DNA of 64,000 nucleotides from an archaeon HR01 (GCA_002898355.1 BEHD01000008.1:1-64000); one strand, 5' to 3'. Counted from the stretch's first letter, positions 35,548 through 44,066 are shown. Numbers and translations: made by a program. Notes: a model not told the origin generated them from the letters alone.

Positions 35548-36396
35548 GACGCCTATCCTCTCAATCTCTACCTCCACAACATCTCCGACGTTGAGGAGTT
35601 TTGGCTCAGGCTTGTAGAAGATACCCACACCCGACGGCGTCCCAGTGGCTATTATATCTCCAGGCTCCAAAGTCATCACCATGCTGATGAAGGACACCAG
35701 CTTATCCACCCCGAAGATGAGGTTTCCCGTACTGGAGTTCTGCCTCACCTCACCATTAACCCTCGCCATGATTTTCAGATTGTGGGGGTTTCCCACCTGG
35801 TCTGCGGTGGCTATCCAAGGCCCTATCGGTGCGAAGGTGTCGAAGGATTTACCCCGGACCCACTGCCCATCCCTAAACTGTATATCCCTGGCGGAGACGT
35901 CGTTGAAGCAGGTGTATCCCAGAACATAGTTTAAAGCCTCTGAGGGGCTGACCTTCCTACATCTACGGCCTATAACCACGGCCAGCTCCGCCTCGTAGTC
36001 CAGCTTCTCCGTAATCTCTGGGTAGATTATCGGCTGCCCCGGCCCAGTAATAGCTGTGTAGGGCTTCATGAATATGACAGGCTCCTCAGGAGGTTCAACC
36101 CCCTGCTCCTCAGCATGGTCCCTATAGTTGAGGCCGACGCAGATAATTTTCGGCCTACCATCGACGGGCGCCCTCAACTCAACATCGGAAAGCCGGAGGC
36201 CTGTCGACACCTTCTCCACGGCATCCTCGATAGAATCTCTCACGCCGTAATCCATCAGATATTCGATCAGCCCCAGAACCGTGTCGGGGAGGCTCCTGCC
36301 CAGAGCGGTTTCCAACACGGCTCTCTCGTAAATCCTGTCGCCAACGACTAAACCATATTTGACGGAGCCGCCGTGGATAAACCTCGCTATCCTCAC
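35503..36396 (-). CDS. FAH-family hydrolase/isomerase (2-keto acid type)
   Basis: About 297 residues of fumarylacetoacetate-hydrolase fold. The metal-binding ExE..D pattern is in KLDYEAELAVVIGRRCRKVSP, with KIICVGLNYRDHAEEQGVEPP before it and VYTEE-like GDIIATGTPSGVG after. Members are acylpyruvases, 2-keto-3-deoxy-sugar-acid dehydratases and similar. The ORF track start (36531) lies inside the tRNA-Pro gene and is wrong; GTG 36396 (VRIARFIHGGSVKYGLV) matches the usual family N-terminus, with ATG 36429 as alternative. The gene fits the sugar-acid theme of the island. Confidence 0.87.
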   Translation of the reverse strand: MRIARFIHGGSVKYGLVVGDRIYERAVLETALGRSLPDTVLGLIEYLMDYGVRDSIEDAVEKVSTGLRLSDVELRAPVDGRPKIICVGLNYRDHAEEQGVEPPEEPVIFMKPYTAITGPGQPIIYPEITEKLDYEAELAVVIGRRCRKVSPSEALNYVLGYTCFNDVSARDIQFRDGQWVRGKSFDTFAPIGPWIATADQVGNPHNLKIMARVNGEVRQNSSTGNLIFGVDKLVSFISMVMTLEPGDIIATGTPSGVGIFYKPEPKLLNVGDVVEVEIERIGVLANKVAREPQRLPT

Positions 36397-36490
36397 GTAG
36401 GTCCGGCGTGTAGGGCCTCTAAAAAACATAATCTTAAGATGGGAAGAAATAGAGGAGGGGTCGGCTGGAGGCATCGACCGGAACATATGG

Positions 36491-36566
36491 TGGGGTCGGT
36501 GGGATTTGAACCCACGACCTCGCGGGCCCAAGCCGCGAATCTTAGACCAAGCTAGACCACGACCCC
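36491..36566 (-). tRNA. tRNA-Pro (anticodon TGG)
   Basis: On the minus strand: acceptor GGGGTCG/CGACCCC, anticodon stem TCGCGG/CCGCGA with loop CTTGGGC (anticodon TGG, G at 37 as usual for proline), and T arm TGGGTTCAAATCCCA. Discriminator is A; no intron is seen and CCA is not encoded. ORFs called through it are artefacts. Confidence 0.94.
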
Positions 36567-36653
36567 GTCAAATCCTAAGATGTTCATGCAGGTATTTAGG
36601 AGTTAGGCTGGGTTGGGGTATTGGCTGTGCAGGCTCCTTACTATGAGGGTGTT

Positions 36654-37493
36654 TTAACGTCTCAGCATCACGGTTATTACCTGACGGTTTTCAGCTATTT
36701 TGATGGCTTCGGCTGGCCGTGTGGCTAGTTCTAGGGCGTAGACAGCATCCATATCTCCGGCCTCAGCCTCGGTCTCGGCCACCATCCACTCCCTCTCGGT
36801 GACTGTCCTGCCATCCCTCTCCACCCGCATCTCCCGGAAGCCGTAGATTCTGACGGGTTTCACATCGTAGCTCCTCACTATCTCTAAGGCGGTTCTGGTT
36901 GGTAGGGCATCCCTCAAGGGTATGTAGACTGTGACCTCCTGATTTGGTGAAGACTGCTGCAGCTGCTGGAGTGGCTGTAGGAGCTCCCGGTATTCACGGC
37001 CGTAGCCCACCCGGCCTTTCAAACCCGTAGCATATATGTTACCTTCGCCGTCTATCTCCAGCTCCAGCTCCGGCAGTGCGTTGGTGGGGTATGGCTGTAA
37101 GGATGCCGGCCCTCTCACGGCCACCCCTGTGTCGGGGTTGTAGACTGTGCCATGGCATGGGCACTGCATCTCCCTGCTGGAGGGGAAGTAGTCCCAGAGG
37201 CACCAGAGGTGGACGCAGACCTTGCTGTAAGCCTTAACCTCGCCTGTGGGAAGCCTTATCAGACCATACTGGCGGAAAGGGTCCGAGTCTATCTGGGGGT
37301 TGCCGGTGGCTGGATAGCTGAAGGTTATCCTCGAGTTGGGCTCAAGGTCCTTGATGTTGGCTATCCGCTGGCGTAGCGCTGCACTCCTCTCGGGTCTATA
37401 GAGGAAGCCACCCCATGAGAGGAATGGAGCTAAGGTCGCTATGAGGGATACGCCGAAGAACGTCTTGAGTATATTCCTACGCTGGCCGGCCAT
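36654..37493 (-). CDS. Rieske 2Fe-2S protein with Tat-like anchor and extra C-terminal domain
   Basis: A 279-residue Rieske protein. The cluster-binding motifs are VCVHLWC (C-x-H) and QCPCHGTVYNPDTG (C-x-x-H box). The N-terminus GQRRNILKTFFGVSLIATLAPFL has a twin Arg and one hydrophobic helix, so it is exported folded and stays anchored. After the Rieske fold ends near residue 175 there are about 100 further residues (EVTVYIPLRDALPTRTALEI...) not part of the ordinary domain. No cytochrome b or other electron-transport gene is adjacent. A TATA box (37515-37524) gives a leaderless message. Confidence 0.87.
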   Translation of the reverse strand: MAGQRRNILKTFFGVSLIATLAPFLSWGGFLYRPERSAALRQRIANIKDLEPNSRITFSYPATGNPQIDSDPFRQYGLIRLPTGEVKAYSKVCVHLWCLWDYFPSSREMQCPCHGTVYNPDTGVAVRGPASLQPYPTNALPELELEIDGEGNIYATGLKGRVGYGREYRELLQPLQQLQQSSPNQEVTVYIPLRDALPTRTALEIVRSYDVKPVRIYGFREMRVERDGRTVTEREWMVAETEAEAGDMDAVYALELATRPAEAIKIAENRQVITVMLRR

Positions 37494-37514
37494 GTTATAT
37501 CCGCTATATGCTCA

Positions 37515-37524
37515 ACATATAAAC
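37515..37524 (-). promoter_or_regulatory. TATA box of the Rieske gene
   Basis: Minus-strand GTTTATATGT is centred about 26 bp above the ATG at 37493. It lies in the short spacer after the Top6B stop, so the Rieske gene has its own promoter. Confidence 0.55.
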
Positions 37525-37541
37525 CCATATCTCGCCAGCTA

Positions 37542-39104
37542 TCATGCTTCAGCAGCCCTCTCAGCCTCTATGTGCTCCTCTGTCACCCCCAGCTTTTTGA
37601 GGAGGCTATTCACATCCGGCGGCTTCTTAAGCCCTGCGGTGGCCGCTGAGAACTCAGCTATTTTGGGCAGGTATTTGGCGTATATGCCCAGCCTCTTCTC
37701 CCTTGCCTCCCTCTTCTCTATCCTGCTGAGATAGGCCTTGAGGTTTCTAGCGCACTCCCTGAGGGCTATGGTGAGCTCCCTCTCGATTTCAGGCCTGTCG
37801 GCTATCGCCTCCTTCCCCACAGTCTTGTAGGGGATTTTAGTCGAGCATATACTGGTGAAAACCGCTAGAGGTGCTATCTTGGGGACTTTGTAGTTGGACC
37901 AGTCTATCTTCTCGGAGACAACCTTCCAGGAGACGTCAGCCCGTTCATCGTAGAGGAGGGGTATCTTGTTGGCGAACCTGTAGAGATGTATCGTCTCTGA
38001 GGGCTCTATTAGCCCGCCATAGGCTATCGCCGCCTCCACCACGACAGGATGCCCTCCATAGGATGATGGCTCCCGTGAGACCACATGGATGAAGTCGGGT
38101 TTGAGAAGGCTTCTTATACCTGTCTCAAGAAACTCGGCGCCTATCGGGCTGAGGGGGGAGGGGTCGGGAGGCCTAAACTTTCCATACCTCTTGAAGGCGT
38201 CGATGAGGGCGGTCACCTGCTCGTGGGTGAGCTTCCTCACATTCATGTCGGGCTTGAGGCCCGCCATCTCAACGACCTCGAGGGCTGTCTTCCGCCCAAC
38301 CTTCTGGAAGGATGCCTGTAGGAATGCGGCGAGGCTTCTGGCGCTGGCCGAAGCTATGAGGCGGGTGATCGTCTCCACATCCACACCCACCGGATGGGGT
38401 TTGGCCTCACGGGGCGGCTCGGGAACCTTCTCCACAACCCTCGGATAGTGGTAGAGCCTCCCCCTGCTATCCACGAAAGTTATGGATGCGTGTGGGTTGA
38501 CTATGGCGGTGTTCCTGAAGTATTCGAGTATCTTAGGCCTGCTGGTGGTGTAGTCGGCTTCAAGGTAGAAATTTACTATAGTCCCACGCCACCCTCTCGG
38601 ATTCTTCAGCTCCTGATAGGATATTATTCGTGGCTTGTTCTCCACCACATCAATCATCAGCTCGTATCTATGGATGGTTTTGCCGTCGGTGCTGGAGATG
38701 ACTGTGGCGGGCTTGTTGGTTGTTATCTGGCCGTAGAGGAGGGCCATGGTCCCCCCCAGCCCAAAGGTTCCACGGGACTGTCTATAACCGTATTTGCTGC
38801 CGTAGAGGACCGTTGCGAAGGCCAGAGGAATCTTATCCCCCGGCACACCTATGCCGTTATCCTCAACCCTAAGCCTGAAGACGTTCACACCCCCCTCCTC
38901 GTCGGAGGCCTTCTCCTGGGAGAGCTCCACCAATATCTCTGGGAGTATGCGGCCCGCCTCCGCTCCGTCGAGGGAGTTCTCCACCAGCTCTCTTATGCTC
39001 ATGTAGAGGCTGCGGGCTGGGCTGCTGAACCCTGCGATATCCCTATTACGGTAGAAGAACTCACTGGGAGATATCTGCTCAAACTTGACCGGGGTCTCAA
39101 CCAT
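37542..39104 (-). CDS. top6B: DNA topoisomerase VI subunit B
   Basis: A 520-residue GHKL ATPase subunit of the type IIB topoisomerase. The Bergerat fold is visible: SIRELVENSLDG (N box), VEDNGIGVPGD (G1) and SRGTFGLGGTMALLYG (G2), where many relatives read GQQGIG. SPSEFFYRNRDIAGFSSP is the standard N-terminus, and an H2TH-like middle plus transducer domain (RFANKIPLLYDE, with the switch Lys) follow. The C-terminus is charged and helical. The catalytic A subunit is not adjacent here, though the two are neighbours in many archaea. Confidence 0.93.
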   Translation of the reverse strand: MVETPVKFEQISPSEFFYRNRDIAGFSSPARSLYMSIRELVENSLDGAEAGRILPEILVELSQEKASDEEGGVNVFRLRVEDNGIGVPGDKIPLAFATVLYGSKYGYRQSRGTFGLGGTMALLYGQITTNKPATVISSTDGKTIHRYELMIDVVENKPRIISYQELKNPRGWRGTIVNFYLEADYTTSRPKILEYFRNTAIVNPHASITFVDSRGRLYHYPRVVEKVPEPPREAKPHPVGVDVETITRLIASASARSLAAFLQASFQKVGRKTALEVVEMAGLKPDMNVRKLTHEQVTALIDAFKRYGKFRPPDPSPLSPIGAEFLETGIRSLLKPDFIHVVSREPSSYGGHPVVVEAAIAYGGLIEPSETIHLYRFANKIPLLYDERADVSWKVVSEKIDWSNYKVPKIAPLAVFTSICSTKIPYKTVGKEAIADRPEIERELTIALRECARNLKAYLSRIEKREAREKRLGIYAKYLPKIAEFSAATAGLKKPPDVNSLLKKLGVTEEHIEAERAAEA

Positions 39105-39192
39105 CTGATAACACCCCCAGAGGCCCGGAGGCTACCCACTCCACCCTATAGCCAACACAGCGGTAAACCACCAGCTCAGCCGTGTGTGACAT
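39097..39192 (-). CDS. Possible 31-residue leader ORF overlapping top6B
   Basis: An ATG at 39192, preceded by GGGGGTGTGGCGG, opens a 31-codon frame (start MSHTAELVVYRC) whose TGA lies inside the top6B start (ATGGTTGA overlap), a classical coupling arrangement. It is too short for the ORF track and has no recognised family. It may be chance. Confidence 0.25.
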   Translation of the reverse strand: MSHTAELVVYRCVGYRVEWVASGPLGVLSDG

Positions 39193-39228
39193 GACACCGC
39201 CACACCCCCGTCGGTCGAGGTAATAACC

Positions 39229-39792
39229 TTACCTTGGAATAGGCGGTCCGCCGGCCTTCCTCATCCTCGCATACTCATCCACCATACGGTAGACGGCTCC
39301 GTGGGGCGCTCCCCTGACGAGGGCTAGGACAGCCTCCTCAGCCGCTTGGACATCACGGTGTTCACCTATTATAGCCACGGTGTCGCCGTATATCGATATA
39401 TCCACGTGGCAGTTCTCGCTTATTATCCGTCTTGTCTTCCCACCCGTGCCTATAAGCCTGGCCTTCACACGGGTGAGGCTGTTGTGGCTCCTCCCCACGT
39501 AGTCGCTGATATCTATCACCGAGAGGAAGACTCCGTCGTCGAAGAGTTTGAAGGCCCGCTCGGGGGAGAAGCCCCGGCCTATCGCAGTCACCACATCCCT
39601 GGCTTTGAAGAGGGATGCCGGGTCACCTCCCTCGCTAACCGGCTTGGCGAGGTCTATTATGACCGAGCCATCCCTGCTATCTATCGAGAGGGTTACACCC
39701 AGCCTCTTCTCAATCTCGTTCTTGACCGTGCCTTTCTCACCTATCAGAACACCCACCCTCTCCAGGGGTATGTTGACCACGAATGTCGTCAT
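39229..39792 (-). CDS. KH-domain RNA-binding protein (Dim2/PNO1-like)
   Basis: About 187 residues with two KH domains. The first has IPLERVGVLIGEKGTVKNEIE (GxxG loop), the second KARLIGTGGKTRRIISENC; between them sits DVVTAIGRGFSPERAF, and the end is ALVRGAPHGAVYRMVDEY. This is the pattern of the archaeal PNO1/Dim2 homologue, which acts in small-subunit rRNA maturation. The ORF track begins at 39852 (TTG), but the family normally starts just before this KH domain, so ATG 39792 is preferred. It lies upstream of top6B on the same strand. Confidence 0.88.
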   Translation of the reverse strand: MTTFVVNIPLERVGVLIGEKGTVKNEIEKRLGVTLSIDSRDGSVIIDLAKPVSEGGDPASLFKARDVVTAIGRGFSPERAFKLFDDGVFLSVIDISDYVGRSHNSLTRVKARLIGTGGKTRRIISENCHVDISIYGDTVAIIGEHRDVQAAEEAVLALVRGAPHGAVYRMVDEYARMRKAGGPPIPR

Positions 39793-39912
39793 CCCTATCC
39801 GCCTTTCGGCTATCGGAGCCAACTTGGCAGCCACCACATCCCAATCAGGCAAAGCGTTTATTTTCCTTTTTCTCCCCCGAGCTGGCTAATATGGCGTTGT
39901 CCTGCCGGCTGC

Positions 39913-40176
39913 CTAGATGTCTCCATGCTCTTTAATCTTTCCATCCTCGTACGGAGCCACCCTCCGCCTGTAAAACTCTAGCAGCACCGACGAGATGACA
40001 CCGACAGCCCTGTTGTAGTGGAAGTAGCCCGGCGGATATAGGCTGTTCAAAAGTCTCGAGATCACGTAGTTGAGCCTTCCATCCAGCTTCTCCAGGGGAG
40101 CCTGCCTAAGCTTCTCCACCAGCTCCTCAATAACGGGGTCCAGCTCACGCCTATCCTCCTGTGGTATGTAGGGCAT
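39913..40176 (-). CDS. Small conserved protein (DUF6899-like)
   Basis: An 87-residue protein: MPYIPQEDRRELDPVIEEL, GRLNYVISRLLNS, then FYRRRVAPYEDGKIKEHGD. I recognise this as a small family seen in archaea and some phages with the conserved tail FYRRxVAPYEDxKIxENGD; function is not known. No transmembrane or Cys motif is seen. It sits 61 bp from the KH-domain ORF on the same strand. Confidence 0.7.
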   Translation of the reverse strand: MPYIPQEDRRELDPVIEELVEKLRQAPLEKLDGRLNYVISRLLNSLYPPGYFHYNRAVGVISSVLLEFYRRRVAPYEDGKIKEHGDI

Positions 40177-40236
40177 GGATAGATAGGCGAATGTCCTCCC
40201 TTAAAAGAATAAGTACCACCGTCCACAGCTAAAGAT

Positions 40237-40503
40237 ATGCAGTTTGTAACCTTGATAAGGTTTAGGCGTAAACTCACCAGAGATGACGTGGATAGGACCG
40301 ATAGGATTATCAGGGAGAACCCGCAGGTGAAGGTGAGTCTGATGCTTTGGACCTTCGGGAGCTATGACGGTTTGCTGGTGGCTGAGGCGGCCGACGAGAA
40401 GACCTACATGAAATTTATTCTCCAGTTCGCCGACTACCTCTCCACCGAGACACTGGTAGCGGTTCCCAGAGACGAGGCTTTAAAGCTGGCGGGCCTCCGC
40501 TAA
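40237..40503 (+). CDS. GYD-domain protein
   Basis: An 88-residue ferredoxin-like-fold protein: FVTLIRFRRKLTRDDVDR at the start, WTFGSYDGLLVAEAADEKT carrying the GxYD signature, and LSTETLVAVPRDEALKL at the end. GYD proteins are small, widespread and of unknown function, related in shape to dimeric alpha-beta barrels. It precedes the orc1/cdc6 gene by 40 bp on the same strand. Confidence 0.75.
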   Translation: MQFVTLIRFRRKLTRDDVDRTDRIIRENPQVKVSLMLWTFGSYDGLLVAEAADEKTYMKFILQFADYLSTETLVAVPRDEALKLAGLR

Positions 40504-40543
40504 CCATCCAAATAAACAACCTCCCAACATATACAAGTGGTAG

Positions 40544-41686
40544 ATGGCGGTATTCCGGAACAGCGGCGTCCTATCACCCCACTACACGCCAGTTAGGCTG
40601 ATTCATAGGGAGAGGGAGATGGAGCTTTTGAAGAAGAACCTGGAGAAAACCATCCATAACATACATCAAACCTATCCGGCGGTACTCCAGATTCAAGGAG
40701 GTGTGGGCGCTGGGAAGACAACCCTCTCACTAAAGGCTGGAAGATGGCTGGAGGATGAGGGGAGGAGAAATGGTCTCCCCATCCGGCATATCTACGTGAA
40801 CCTGAGAATGTTCTCGGGTGGTAGGGTCCCGATATACAGGTATATCGTCAGGATGGTGAGCGAGGATATCTACAGCCCCTCCCTCTCCGCAGGAGAGCTC
40901 CTCAACAATCTAATCCGGTATCTGGGTAAAACCAGCACCTACGCCCTAATGATATTCGATGAGGTAGACCATCACGTACGCCAGTCTATGGATAACTCCC
41001 TCATCTATGATTTCACAAGGCTGCCGGAGCTGGCCGGAGGCTCCACAGTCAACATTCTAGGCTCCATATTCATCTCAAGGGAGGGAGAGTTCAGGAAATA
41101 TCTTGGAAGGACCGAGCTGAGCTCCCTGGGAGCCCACATAATCCATCTACAGCCCTACAACAGCAGACAGGTTTACGACATACTTTATGCACGGGCTGCG
41201 GAGGCATTCCACGAAGGAGCCATATCAGACGATATCCTGGAGTTCGTGGCTGAGAAGACGGCCAGCCCACCGATAAACGGTGATATACGGTTCGGGCTTG
41301 ACGTCCTCCTGTATGCGGGGACCATCGCCGAATCCAGCGGCCGCAGACACGTGGGGTTGGAGGATGTGAGAAAGGTCATCGCCGGGCTGGGAGCTGTGGT
41401 GGAATCCCAGTGGATTGAGGAGCTGAAGGTTGATGAGGTGATAGCGTTGAAAGCCTTAACACGCCTCCTCAAATACTCGGGGAAGCCCACGGCCAGCCTC
41501 GAGGATATACGTAGAATGTGCGATGTGGTGGCGGAGGAGATGGGGGTCTATAAGCTCTCCAATCTTAGAAAGGTTTTGCAGAGTCTGGAGATGCTGGGCG
41601 TCATCTATAGGGATGGCTCAGGAGGGCTGGGGGTTAGGGATATAGACCTGGCCTCCCTAGAGAGGTATCTCGAGAGGTTTGTGTGA
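40544..41686 (+). CDS. Orc1/Cdc6-type replication initiator ATPase
   Basis: A 380-residue AAA+ protein. RLIHREREMELLKKNLEK precedes Walker A GGVGAGKTTLS, Walker B is LMIFDEVDHH, sensor 1 region is NILGSIFIS, and NGDIRFGLDVLLYAGTIAE corresponds to the Cdc6 sensor 2 helix. The last 90 residues form a winged helix (LRKVLQSLEMLGVIYRDG). The archaeal protein loads MCM at origins. The gap before it is only 40 bp and shows no origin recognition boxes. A small wHTH gene follows at 6 bp. Confidence 0.85.
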   Translation: MAVFRNSGVLSPHYTPVRLIHREREMELLKKNLEKTIHNIHQTYPAVLQIQGGVGAGKTTLSLKAGRWLEDEGRRNGLPIRHIYVNLRMFSGGRVPIYRYIVRMVSEDIYSPSLSAGELLNNLIRYLGKTSTYALMIFDEVDHHVRQSMDNSLIYDFTRLPELAGGSTVNILGSIFISREGEFRKYLGRTELSSLGAHIIHLQPYNSRQVYDILYARAAEAFHEGAISDDILEFVAEKTASPPINGDIRFGLDVLLYAGTIAESSGRRHVGLEDVRKVIAGLGAVVESQWIEELKVDEVIALKALTRLLKYSGKPTASLEDIRRMCDVVAEEMGVYKLSNLRKVLQSLEMLGVIYRDGSGGLGVRDIDLASLERYLERFV

Positions 41687-41692
41687 TAGGGT

Positions 41693-41956
41693 ATGGAGGC
41701 CATCGAGGAGATTTTGAAGTCGTACAAGCATCTCAGAGTGGTTAGGGAGCTGGCCATAAACGGCCCCTCCACAAAATACATGCTACAGAAGAATACGGGT
41801 ATCGGCCCCCGCGAGCTGGGGAAAGCCCTCGAAATTCTCATGAGGCATGGCTGGGTTTCTAGGGATGACTACCGCCCCCACAAATACCGGCTCAACGAGG
41901 GTAGGGAGGATGTGGGGATGCTGCTGGAGCTCCTCCGCCACCATAGCTACATCTAG
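41693..41956 (+). CDS. Small winged-helix protein next to orc1/cdc6
   Basis: An 87-residue wHTH: SYKHLRVVRELAINGPSTKYMLQK, GPRELGKALEILMRHGWVSRDD, HKYRLNEG. These are the HTH and wing of a MarR/PadR-like fold with no other domain. It starts 6 bp after orc1/cdc6 and is probably co-transcribed; it may regulate that operon. Its 3' end overlaps the convergent LutBA gene by 65 bp. Confidence 0.65.
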   Translation: MEAIEEILKSYKHLRVVRELAINGPSTKYMLQKNTGIGPRELGKALEILMRHGWVSRDDYRPHKYRLNEGREDVGMLLELLRHHSYI

Positions 41957-44066
41957 GCTTGAGGGCTATGGTCTTTAGGGGATGCTCCACAGACATCCCG
42001 GTACCCTGCTGTATGTGTATAGTGCATACACTGCTCTCGGATATGATGAGGTCTACACCCGCCCTCCTGAATTCTTCGAAGAGCCTCGCCCCAACCATGT
42101 TGGATAATTGGTAGCCTAGCAATCCCTTCTTCATCCCGAATGAGCCGGCCATCCCACAGCATGTGCCTGTCTCAACGGCTACAACCTCGTAGCCTGCTCT
42201 CCTCAGCAGGTATAGGGTGTTAGAAGCCGAGTCCAACGCCCTCTGATGGCATGGTATGTGGAGGCCCAGACGTCTCCCATCGTAGGCCGCCTCCACCTCC
42301 AGCCTATTCGCCCTCACCAGAGAAGATAGATACTCCATCAATCCGAAGGTCTTCGAGGAAACAGTCATCGAGTCATCGCTGTACCCCATCAGCTTTGGAT
42401 AGATATACTTCAGCGTGTAAGTGGCTGTGGGCTCTAGGGATATGATATCGTATCTTTGACGTGCTAGGGGGGCTAGCTCCCCAATGTTGTATCTGGCCCT
42501 CTCCACCACTTTGCCGAGGTCTCCGTAGGCTATGTACGGGTATCCCGCCGACATCTGCTTAGGAACCACCACCTCATATCCCGCAGCCTCCAAGGCTTCA
42601 ACAGTTTTTACCGCAAGCTCAGGGCTTACATAGAGGGGGAAGAAATCGAGGAAAATCGCCGCCCTACCATCTCCCCCCGCCGCCCCCGCCTTCCTACCCC
42701 TAAACCAACGTATAAAATCGAACCCTGACACGGGCGGAATAGGCCTACTCATCTCGACCCCCAAGAGATGGTGGAGGAGGTATCTGAAGAGCCTCCTCCC
42801 GATTACCCAGTTGAAAAACCTTGGGAAACGTCTTGCGATGTTGTAGAGGCTTTCATACTCTTCGAGGAGCTTATTGGTTAGCAGCTGCCCCCTCTCCATG
42901 ACATCGAGGCTCTTAACCTTGGATATCAGCATCGGGATGTCGATATCTACGGGGCAGACCTCCCTACAGAGCCCACAAGATATGCAGAGGGGGGTGAAGG
43001 AGGCCTTCTCAATACCGTGGACCATCGCTGTCCAAGGTATTCCTATAGGGCCTGGATAGATGTGGCCGAAGATATGCCCGCCCACCACAGAGTAGGTTGG
43101 GCAGACATTCATGCAGGCCCCACACCTTATACAGTTAAGCGCCTCCCTGAACCATGGGTCTTGAAGCATCCTTCTCCTACCGTTGTCGAGGACTATAACA
43201 TGCATCTCCCTCCCCTCTTCGCCGCCGTAGAGTGGGCAGCGGCCAGATATCATCGTGACATAGTTGGTGAGTAGCTGGCCTGTTGAGTTCATGGGATGCG
43301 CTCTGATAAGATTCAACGCATCCTCAACCTTCTCCACAATCTTCTCCAGCCCCATCAACACTATGAGGGTCCGGGGCATACAGCTTGTCAACCGGCCGTT
43401 CCCCTCGTTGGTCTCCAGAACGATTGTCCCGGTCTCCGCAATCGCTATGTTGGCCCCCGTCACCCCTATGTCAGCGGTTAGAAAGACCTCCCTCAAACTT
43501 TTTCTCACGGCGGCCATGACATCGCCGACATCGGCCGGTATATCCTCGCCAGCATCTCTGGAGAACAGTTCCGCCACCTCGCCCACAGACTTGTGGACAG
43601 CCGGGAAAACAAGGTGGTAGGGCTTCTCCCGGGCCAGCTGGATTATCCTCTCCCCCAGGTCGGTCTCCACCACCTTCAAACCCCGGGCCTCGAAAGGCGT
43701 GTTAAACTCTATCTCCTCACTGGTTAGGGATTTGGCCTTGGCCACAAGCCTCGCACCCACCCTCTCCGCCACCTCCAAAACATATCTTATGGCTTCAGCT
43801 CCGTCTCCAGCATAATACACCCTGACACCACGTCTCCTCGCGTTGGCGGCAAACTCTTCCAGAAGACGTTCAAGATTCTCGACGGCATATCTTTTAATCC
43901 GTGTAGACTCTTGGCGGAAAGCCTCTGGGTCCTCCAGCGTGGCCAGGGCCCTCAGCCGCCCCTCCCTACCCCTCTTCATCGCCTCCCAGAGGAGTGGATG
44001 GCCCAGCCTCGACCTGGCCAGGGCTTCCAAAGTCTTCCTGTGGGAGGCTTTCGACATCTTCACCAC
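41892..44066 (-). CDS. LutB-LutA fusion: LUD domain, 2x[4Fe-4S], CCG domains
   Basis: A 724-residue fusion of two lactate-utilisation subunits. The N-terminal LUD domain (ADIGVTGANIAIAETGTIVLE) is followed by ferredoxin motifs CIRCGACMNVCP and CISCGLCREVCP, then two LutA/GlpC-type CCG regions: the first lacks clear cysteines, the second has HIPCHQRALD and TGTCCGMAGSFG. The normal lutA and lutB are separate genes. The fused protein should pass electrons from a hydroxy-acid such as lactate or glycolate. A low-complexity tail YGGGGAPAASPHPPYPR runs through the 65-bp overlap with the wHTH gene, so the stop may be neutral drift. Confidence 0.88.
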   Translation of the reverse strand: MVKMSKASHRKTLEALARSRLGHPLLWEAMKRGREGRLRALATLEDPEAFRQESTRIKRYAVENLERLLEEFAANARRRGVRVYYAGDGAEAIRYVLEVAERVGARLVAKAKSLTSEEIEFNTPFEARGLKVVETDLGERIIQLAREKPYHLVFPAVHKSVGEVAELFSRDAGEDIPADVGDVMAAVRKSLREVFLTADIGVTGANIAIAETGTIVLETNEGNGRLTSCMPRTLIVLMGLEKIVEKVEDALNLIRAHPMNSTGQLLTNYVTMISGRCPLYGGEEGREMHVIVLDNGRRRMLQDPWFREALNCIRCGACMNVCPTYSVVGGHIFGHIYPGPIGIPWTAMVHGIEKASFTPLCISCGLCREVCPVDIDIPMLISKVKSLDVMERGQLLTNKLLEEYESLYNIARRFPRFFNWVIGRRLFRYLLHHLLGVEMSRPIPPVSGFDFIRWFRGRKAGAAGGDGRAAIFLDFFPLYVSPELAVKTVEALEAAGYEVVVPKQMSAGYPYIAYGDLGKVVERARYNIGELAPLARQRYDIISLEPTATYTLKYIYPKLMGYSDDSMTVSSKTFGLMEYLSSLVRANRLEVEAAYDGRRLGLHIPCHQRALDSASNTLYLLRRAGYEVVAVETGTCCGMAGSFGMKKGLLGYQLSNMVGARLFEEFRRAGVDLIISESSVCTIHIQQGTGMSVEHPLKTIALKPRCSYGGGGAPAASPHPPYPR

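Noticed and set aside
36397-36531. N-terminal extension of the FAH-family ORF (MGPRGRGFKSHRPH...)
   Set aside because: It reads through tRNA-Pro and does not match the family; GTG 36396 gives the normal N-terminus.
39346-39981. 211-residue plus-strand ORF
   Set aside because: It is antisense to the KH-domain and DUF6899-like genes and has no motif.
40504-40543. Replication origin next to orc1/cdc6
   Set aside because: Only 40 bp, with no repeated box or AT-rich unwinding element.
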